From: Phoronis australis
Lineage: Eukaryota; Phoronida; Phoronidae
Assembly: GCA_002633005.1 (NCBI GenBank)
Contig: NMRA01000047.1
Location: 895,326 to 959,325, forward strand
Length of the DNA: 64,000 nt
Direction of reading: 5' to 3'
The first letter of the stretch is position 1. Each line of letters begins with the position of its first letter. Shown piece by piece: positions 58,421 to 64,000 of the stretch. Made by a program: the position numbers and the translations under genes. The notes beneath the pieces were generated by a model. The model was given only the letters and a program-made list of their open reading frames with translations. It was not told where the DNA came from and did no database searches.

Positions 58421-59839
58421 ACTGAATATTTGCCAAAGCAGGTTCAAAATGCTCCAACACATTTTATTATGTTAAATGCACTGGGTGGCAGTTTCAGCAC
58501 ATGGGAAGCAAATTCTTAACACGAATTGGAAATACCGGATGGATGCCTGGATCTTTAGTGATGACTGGGCATATCAGTGTTCGGAATTATTAGCAAGCCA
58601 AGTAACCAAACGTTCATTTTATATCCTGTATACAGAAATTCTTAACTAAGTAAAAGTGGCAATTCAGTCCGTACTACTACTCGGCATGTAAAGCCAGGCT
58701 TAAAGGTACCCCTTCCGCATTTTAGTTAAAAACTGCATCACATGGATTTTGACGCAAGTTACTTCAGTCGAAACTTAAGCCCAAATAATGGTCATTCAAA
58801 TCAAATCCAAATATTTTCAAACTTAACCAAGTTTGATTTGTAATTTTTAGTTTCATTTTTATCTTTGGCCCACTACCTAAAATGACCACTGTAGTGAGAC
58901 AGCTGACCATGCATTGTGGGTAATTACTCAACTGCTGCCATGTGTAATGAGGTTTGCGTGGAAACCTTGCCCTTTTTAAAAAAAAAACTTTTAAAAATGT
59001 AATCATCAAATAGGGCAAACACAAACAGGGCTGAAAATTACGAAATGTTTATATTCTAGTGATATCTTTTGTCTTACAGTCGACTTACGAAACACATCCT
59101 GTCTACTAAAACGTAAAGGAAAGAGTATCTTTAAATGAGGCCACAAAGTGCGACTAAAAAGTACAAAAGAAATGACTCTTAATTGGTTAGCAGAAGCAAA
59201 CATTTAGATTATTAAGACATCAAAAGGCACAAATACAAACATTGTCCAATAACATTACTAGAGAAAGCCTCAGAAAACATCAGTTCCGACTGCTAGGTAC
59301 ATCACCTAAGGTTTAGCCTTGACCAGATTAGACGCGTATCCAAGCAGATTCTCTTGTAAAACAAAGCCTCAAGGCACTATGAAAAAACACTCATTTTACG
59401 CTTCTTGCAGCTTGCTAAATATTACCGTTCTATGAGCAGAATGGTATTGATAAATGTGATCTAGTTTTTTGTTGTTACAGTTACCAAAATCATATCATTG
59501 TCTTAATAAGTAAGATGTCCAGTACACACTGTGGCAACGAGGAAAGAAATTTTACAATTGTTTCTCTTGATAAGAAAATTGACGAAAAAATCGCTTTTTC
59601 CATATAATTCACATAAAACAGGTGGATTTAGCACTTTAAACATGTATTAATATCACTTTACTAAAAGGGTATTTTGGCTCAATAAAATAACGCTATTTTA
59701 GATACAGCATGTTTATTATAGAAATAATAAAGTTTACTTGCAACTACCCAAGGACGGCATCTTGAGAATTACACTGACCCAAATACGCACCGGAAAAAAC
59801 ATATTTGGGTTCAAAGGTCAGTGGTGCGACTACAGTGAC
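58421..59839. other. Intergenic, no gene seen
   Basis: No exon or repeat boundary that I can support. A run of A (58980-58988) and several poly-T/poly-A tracts are present. Confidence 0.4.
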
Positions 59840-60330
59840 TGACTACAGCCGTTCACTTGGCTCTGTAGTAGCTACAATCAGGACTTTAATCTTAGATGAA
59901 AATGCTCTTGACATCATAATGCTCCTGAAGGTGGTGTAGCCGCCATCCTGGGATTCACCGCCAGCATCTGACACAAACCTACTGCTTGATGGACGAAGCC
60001 GAGACAGTTCAAGCTCAGCTTCTGATAAGCACAACTTGCACCAAGGAACCAGAGTTAGCTTAATCAGGAATCAAAAATGTTTAAGCAAGCTTCAGTAAAG
60101 TTCAAAAGGATAACAACTCCAGTCATGCACCCCACAGTCATCTTAATCTCAGGAATAACTTTGCAATACAGATGTCTGAAGAGATAGGGATGAGGCAAGG
60201 CTACACCCTCAAGGTCGTTGAGTTCAATGGACACAATGTCAAATCAAGATGTCTTGGGCAAACTGTAACTGGGAACGCTTTGAAAAATAAACCGTGTAGT
60301 TCTTTAGTCATTGTCATAATTGCATATTTT
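59840..60330 (-). pseudogene. Decayed coding-like sequence, unidentified
   Basis: On the minus strand, 60034-59843 reads as 63 codons ending in TAG with a protein-like composition (SEAELELSRLRPSSSRFVSD, then GGESQDGGYTTFRS). Upstream, about 60235-60080 reads LNDLEGVALPHPYLFRHLYC then KVIPEIKMTVGCMTGVVILL in another frame, with a stop between the two. A possible acceptor, GTGCTTATCAG, precedes AAGCTGAGC near 60012. It could be a terminal exon, a processed pseudogene or part of an old dispersed repeat. I do not recognise the protein. Confidence 0.3.
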
Positions 60331-60439
60331 GTACATCAAAGGATGACTGCAATGTAACAAACAATGAAGAGTTTATCAAGTATCATTTCATGACAGCTAT
60401 ACAGTGGAAACAACCTCATCTAGGGAATAAAATAAAATT

Positions 60440-60540
60440 TTCTTAATGTTAACTTTTTATGAGATATTTTGACAAAAATATGAAAATTCATGCGTTATTC
60501 ACGCTGTGTATTGAATGAGTGAAGATTTACAGAAAATTAT
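60440..60540 (+). repeat. Dispersed repeat family A copy
   Basis: GAGATATTTTGACAAAAATA followed by ATTGAATGAGTGAAGATTTA. Weaker than other copies. Confidence 0.4.
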
Positions 60541-60994
60541 GCTCAGCCTGGTGCTGCATTATAGTCAGAATCAATGTCCAGCATGTATGAAACAACTTCA
60601 TGTAAAGCGTGGACAGGGCAGGGAACGTTTGAGAAAAAATCCTGACTATGGGTCAGTTGGCCCATAGGATATGTATATTTTCATGCACGATATAGTTGAC
60701 CCGAATACTAACATTGTAGTTTTGGTCACAGACATTAGTTTTGATGAGCTGCTCCGGATTGTTCTTGTAATAGAATTTGAACGCATCCCATTTTTTACAC
60801 ACCCCATGGGCGGACTCAACCAATGAAAATTTTCATAAGCTGATGACGTCGTAAACAGTCGTAAAATCGTCCCTGCACTAAAACTGTTGGTCATTAAGTA
60901 AATGTGTATTCTTAGACAGCTGCTTAAAGCTCGAAATATTGTTTATTAATTTCCATACCACAGTTAAAGAGTCATGCATTATAGTAAAAGTATT
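60541..60994. other. Intergenic, no gene seen
   Basis: A short imperfect palindrome, CTATGGGTCAGTTGGCCCATAG, lies near 60646-60667. The minus-strand frame 60646-60894 has no domain. Confidence 0.35.
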
Positions 60995-61400
60995 TTAAGG
61001 CTACGAAGGACCCGAGAAAAATGTCCAAATTTAGCTAACTCAGAACATCATAACATAAAACTGGGTAACCGACTTCAAAGGAACTTTCATATACTTTACC
61101 ACATGCATTGTTTAAACGATCTAATTTTGCAACAGGGGCTATCAAAATAAGACTTCTGCAATTTTTATGAAAAAAGTAAAAAGTTGCATAAACAAAAACA
61201 AAAACAAAATGATACTTTGAAAACCTGTAACAGTCTTTTAGAGATTTCATCTTGAACATTTATATCAAATGGAATTTAATCATGTTACTGACGTCATTAT
61301 TTTGCTGTTTAGCTGAATTTTACTAAAAAGACATGGTCGCATGACTCAATCGATCGCAGATGGGGATATAGTCAAAAATCAAGCTCTCCAGATTTTGCAC
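60995..61400 (-). repeat. Dispersed repeat family B, copy 6 (inverted)
   Basis: Parallels 15890-16300: AAGGACCCGAGAAAAATGTC, AGGGGCTATCAAAATAAGAC, TTCTGCAATTTTTATGAAAA, TTAGAGATTTCATCTTGAAC and ACATGGTCGCATGACTCAAT, followed by GTCAAAAATCAAGCTC. Confidence 0.6.
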
Positions 61401-62587
61401 TTTCACAAGATATATAGCTTTACAGAGTTACAGCTTATAGTTTTATAGATGTGTGCTTGAATGCACAGCCCTGTCGATAAGGTCCAACAAACCGTTAACG
61501 TTTTATATATTTTTTCAAAGGCCAGTGCTCTGGAAATAAAGGACATTTCATAGCAAAAATATAGAGCAAATAATGAAAATACAGGTAAGTTAAAAAATTG
61601 AAGGATTTTATCCAATGGCTAATATTTTAGTTGACAAAAAAGAAGACTGATTTGTAAATGTGGTTAACAAGATGAGCTACATAAGCAAGGACAAACTTGC
61701 ACAATGTAAAGCACAGTATAAATACTCCCATTGGCCACATACAACTTGGTAATGGACTGTTGCTCACAACCAATGGCAGTGCAGAGACAAGAGTTTTCAA
61801 GTAAAGTTGTATAGGACTTGTCAATTAAAATAGAGGATGTCTAAGTCTGCTCCTATTTTCAATCAATGGACTCCAGACTAGACATATTTGACTTTTGGAC
61901 TAGAGTCTATACAACTATGTGTGCGAAAAATTGAAGTGTGTATACAAGGGCTTTTAAGCTCTTAAAAGACATTTACTAAATCCTTAGGGGTTACATGAAA
62001 AGTCTATGAGACAGTGTCTGGAATGCCACGAAGTAATGGCAGATCAAAAATGCCAATTACCGTAATCCCCACTTCCAGTACCTCTCCATTCATCTACTAA
62101 AAAGCTTCACACCTGGCCATGCGTGACAGTGCCATTATGAATGTCCTCATCGGTCAAACACAGTTGATTGATTTAAAGGTAAGCGGTGGTTAGGTGATCG
62201 ACCCCAGCAGCTATTCAAGGGTTCATCAGGAAAGGTCAAACGGGTAATACTACTTGAAAAAAACGCACTACAACACGCTCGCATTGCTCAAAATAAACAC
62301 TGATAGTTCATTGAACTGTGCTGGGAGAACTCAGGATTTCAGTGAGTCCTGAAGAAAGGTGTACTTTTTAAATTCACGACGATAAATTGGATCACTTTGC
62401 TTGCCTGATACCTACAATGTATAACTGTATGTTTAAGCACGAGTATTGTTCTACAGTTTTTATCCTTTTCCTCTAAATATTATTGTTTCCGACCTATTAC
62501 TAATAAACTGTATAACAGTTAGCATGACCCGTGAATCTTTTGCAGTATTTCTATTACCTATAGCCCACTAAACAACCTAAAAAATAC
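61401..62587. other. Intergenic, no gene seen
   Basis: Only short frames without domains. Confidence 0.4.
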
Positions 62588-62728
62588 AACCGCATGGAAA
62601 TTTGTCTACTACTTATCCGAGGTTAACGGTTACAGGGCTGTCACTCAAATCGAATCTCCCGCTAGCCATAAAGCAGCTATATACATATCTTCAGTCTTTT
62701 CATTCACCGAGTCGCCATAATATTGAGT
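62588..62728 (+). repeat. 140-bp direct repeat, copy 1
   Basis: Begins AACCGCATGGAAATTT and ends CCATAATATTGAGT. Its partner at 62878-63017 is about 290 bp downstream in the same orientation, roughly 85 percent identical by eye. Confidence 0.85.
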
Positions 62729-62877
62729 CACGTAAAGGATATCGCAAATATTATAAAAAATTGGCTGTTTTTACAATATCTCACATGCCTAGCAAAATGC
62801 CTTATCTTAGTTCTCGGGAACTTCAGAAACAAAAAATATACCATGTAGTGAAAAAAGACTTAGCAGAAACACCTTGG

Positions 62878-63017
62878 AACCGCATGGAAATTTCTGTACT
62901 ACTTATCCGAGGTCAAAGGTTACACGGCTGTCACTCAAATTGAATCTCCTGCCAGGCATAGAGCTGCTCCAAATGTATCTTCAGTGTTTCATTCACCAAG
63001 TCACCATAACGTTGAGT
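62878..63017 (+). repeat. 140-bp direct repeat, copy 2
   Basis: Partner of 62588-62728, sharing CTACTTATCCGAGGT, GGCTGTCACTCAAAT and CATTCACCNAGTC blocks. The 150 bp between the copies are not repeated. Confidence 0.85.
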
Positions 63018-64000
63018 AAACGAGGTGTACATATGATAGAAAGATGCCAGGGAAACGAAGACAAAACACAGTTTTGATCCTGAGGGTTTTATGCATCTGC
63101 ATGCATACGACCGTTGAGAATGAATGCTCCAAGTCGCCGCACGCCTCTGTGTTCACGAACACAGCAAGGTGTGAAAAGAGATAAATCCTCCCCCAACTTC
63201 ATTTATTTAATAGGTAATTTAACATTTTCTTGTTTCGATCTCATCCTCAGTCGGAATGGAGATCGTCACAAAATTAAAAGTTTTAGTGATAATTAAGTTA
63301 ATTACGCACTGCAAATTCAGTTGCCATTGCGACAGAATGTTGACATAGCAAACATGGTTGAGGCATGTATATGTCATATTGATCGAAAACAAGTTTTCTC
63401 CAAATAATTCACCGATGACCTTGAGATTTTCACGGTTCACAACTTCATGAGCTTTTTCTCGGCTTTGGTGGCAAATTGACTTAATTTGAACTTAGGTGCA
63501 CGAATTCTCGGAAACGGCTCAGTGGATTTCATATTTATTCGTGAACCTCAAAAATGCTACTGAGATTTTCATTATAAGTGTCTAGCTCTTGCGTAATATA
63601 ACAAAGGCTAATACAAAACCTTACGCTTTGCGAGTTGATTTGACATAGAAACCAAACTAAAAGACAACTCGAAATTCCTAACAGGATTTTCGAGGATAGT
63701 GGTGAAGTTTTAAAATCGACCAAGGGCTCATTTTGGTATGAATGCAATTTGCTTAAAACTGTGCTCATGTAATAATAACACTGGCACATTAATATCAAAG
63801 ATATTTTTTAATCCCTGATCTTTTTTCTTTCAGAAAATATACAGTTTTTGTAGTTGACAAAGACTGTTTTTTTTGATATACGAATTAATATGGAGGCCAC
63901 TAAATAAGGTTTGAGATAACCTTAAGTTGGGTTGAATGATGCAAAAAGATTAAATCATCCAGTGGAATGTTGATCAGGAGATCTTAATTTCCAGAAAGGG
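63018..64000. other. Intergenic, no gene seen
   Basis: AT-rich sequence to the window end with no supported exon, repeat boundary or RNA gene. Confidence 0.4.

Overview
This window is a piece of animal nuclear genome, AT-rich, gene-poor and full of repeats. Three things point to a metazoan, most likely a marine invertebrate: split genes with GT-AG introns, an aminergic G-protein-coupled receptor, and a mixed set of Gmr1-like, Penelope-like, PIF/Harbinger-like and hAT-like elements. I cannot name the phylum. The assembly contains two long N gaps (3478-4219 and 34793-35724) and one single-N join at 16524 that looks like an unmerged contig overlap. I saw no CRISPR array, operon or prokaryotic feature.

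Layout: 1-5200 holds a Ty3/gypsy-superfamily LTR retrotransposon (650-4693) with integrase upstream of reverse transcriptase (Gmr1-type order). It carries a large internal deletion and sits in a dispersed repeat made of about 145-bp monomers. 5200-15000 is intergenic, with dispersed repeats, a 35-bp minisatellite and a TIR-bearing non-autonomous DNA transposon (10615-11120). 15053-27929 (+) is the one convincing host gene, a serotonin 5-HT2-type receptor. Three coding exons (15053-15515, 17592-17732, 26716-27929), all joined by phase-1 introns, give 605 codons. Intron 1 contains the single-N duplication; intron 2 contains several minisatellites and a dead PIF/Harbinger fragment with a recognisable piece of transposase.

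28000-64000 has no confident host gene. It contains a MITE family with TWA target sites (28573-29056 and partial copies near 52.7 and 53.9 kb), a 19-copy perfect 17-bp minisatellite (46351-46673), a 1.47-kb TIR element (55491-56962), and a 5'-truncated Penelope-like element encoding a GIY-YIG endonuclease (57614-58257, minus strand) flanked by inverted copies of its own tail. There are also faint coding-like traces near 60 kb and a 140-bp direct duplication near 62.6-63.0 kb. Two old dispersed repeat families, called A and B here, recur through the window.

I found no new multi-gene system. The most useful observations are the reconstructed receptor with an unusual Trp at 7.43, the deleted Gmr1-like element, the Penelope inverted structure, the MITE and Harbinger relics, and the assembly artefact inside the receptor gene.
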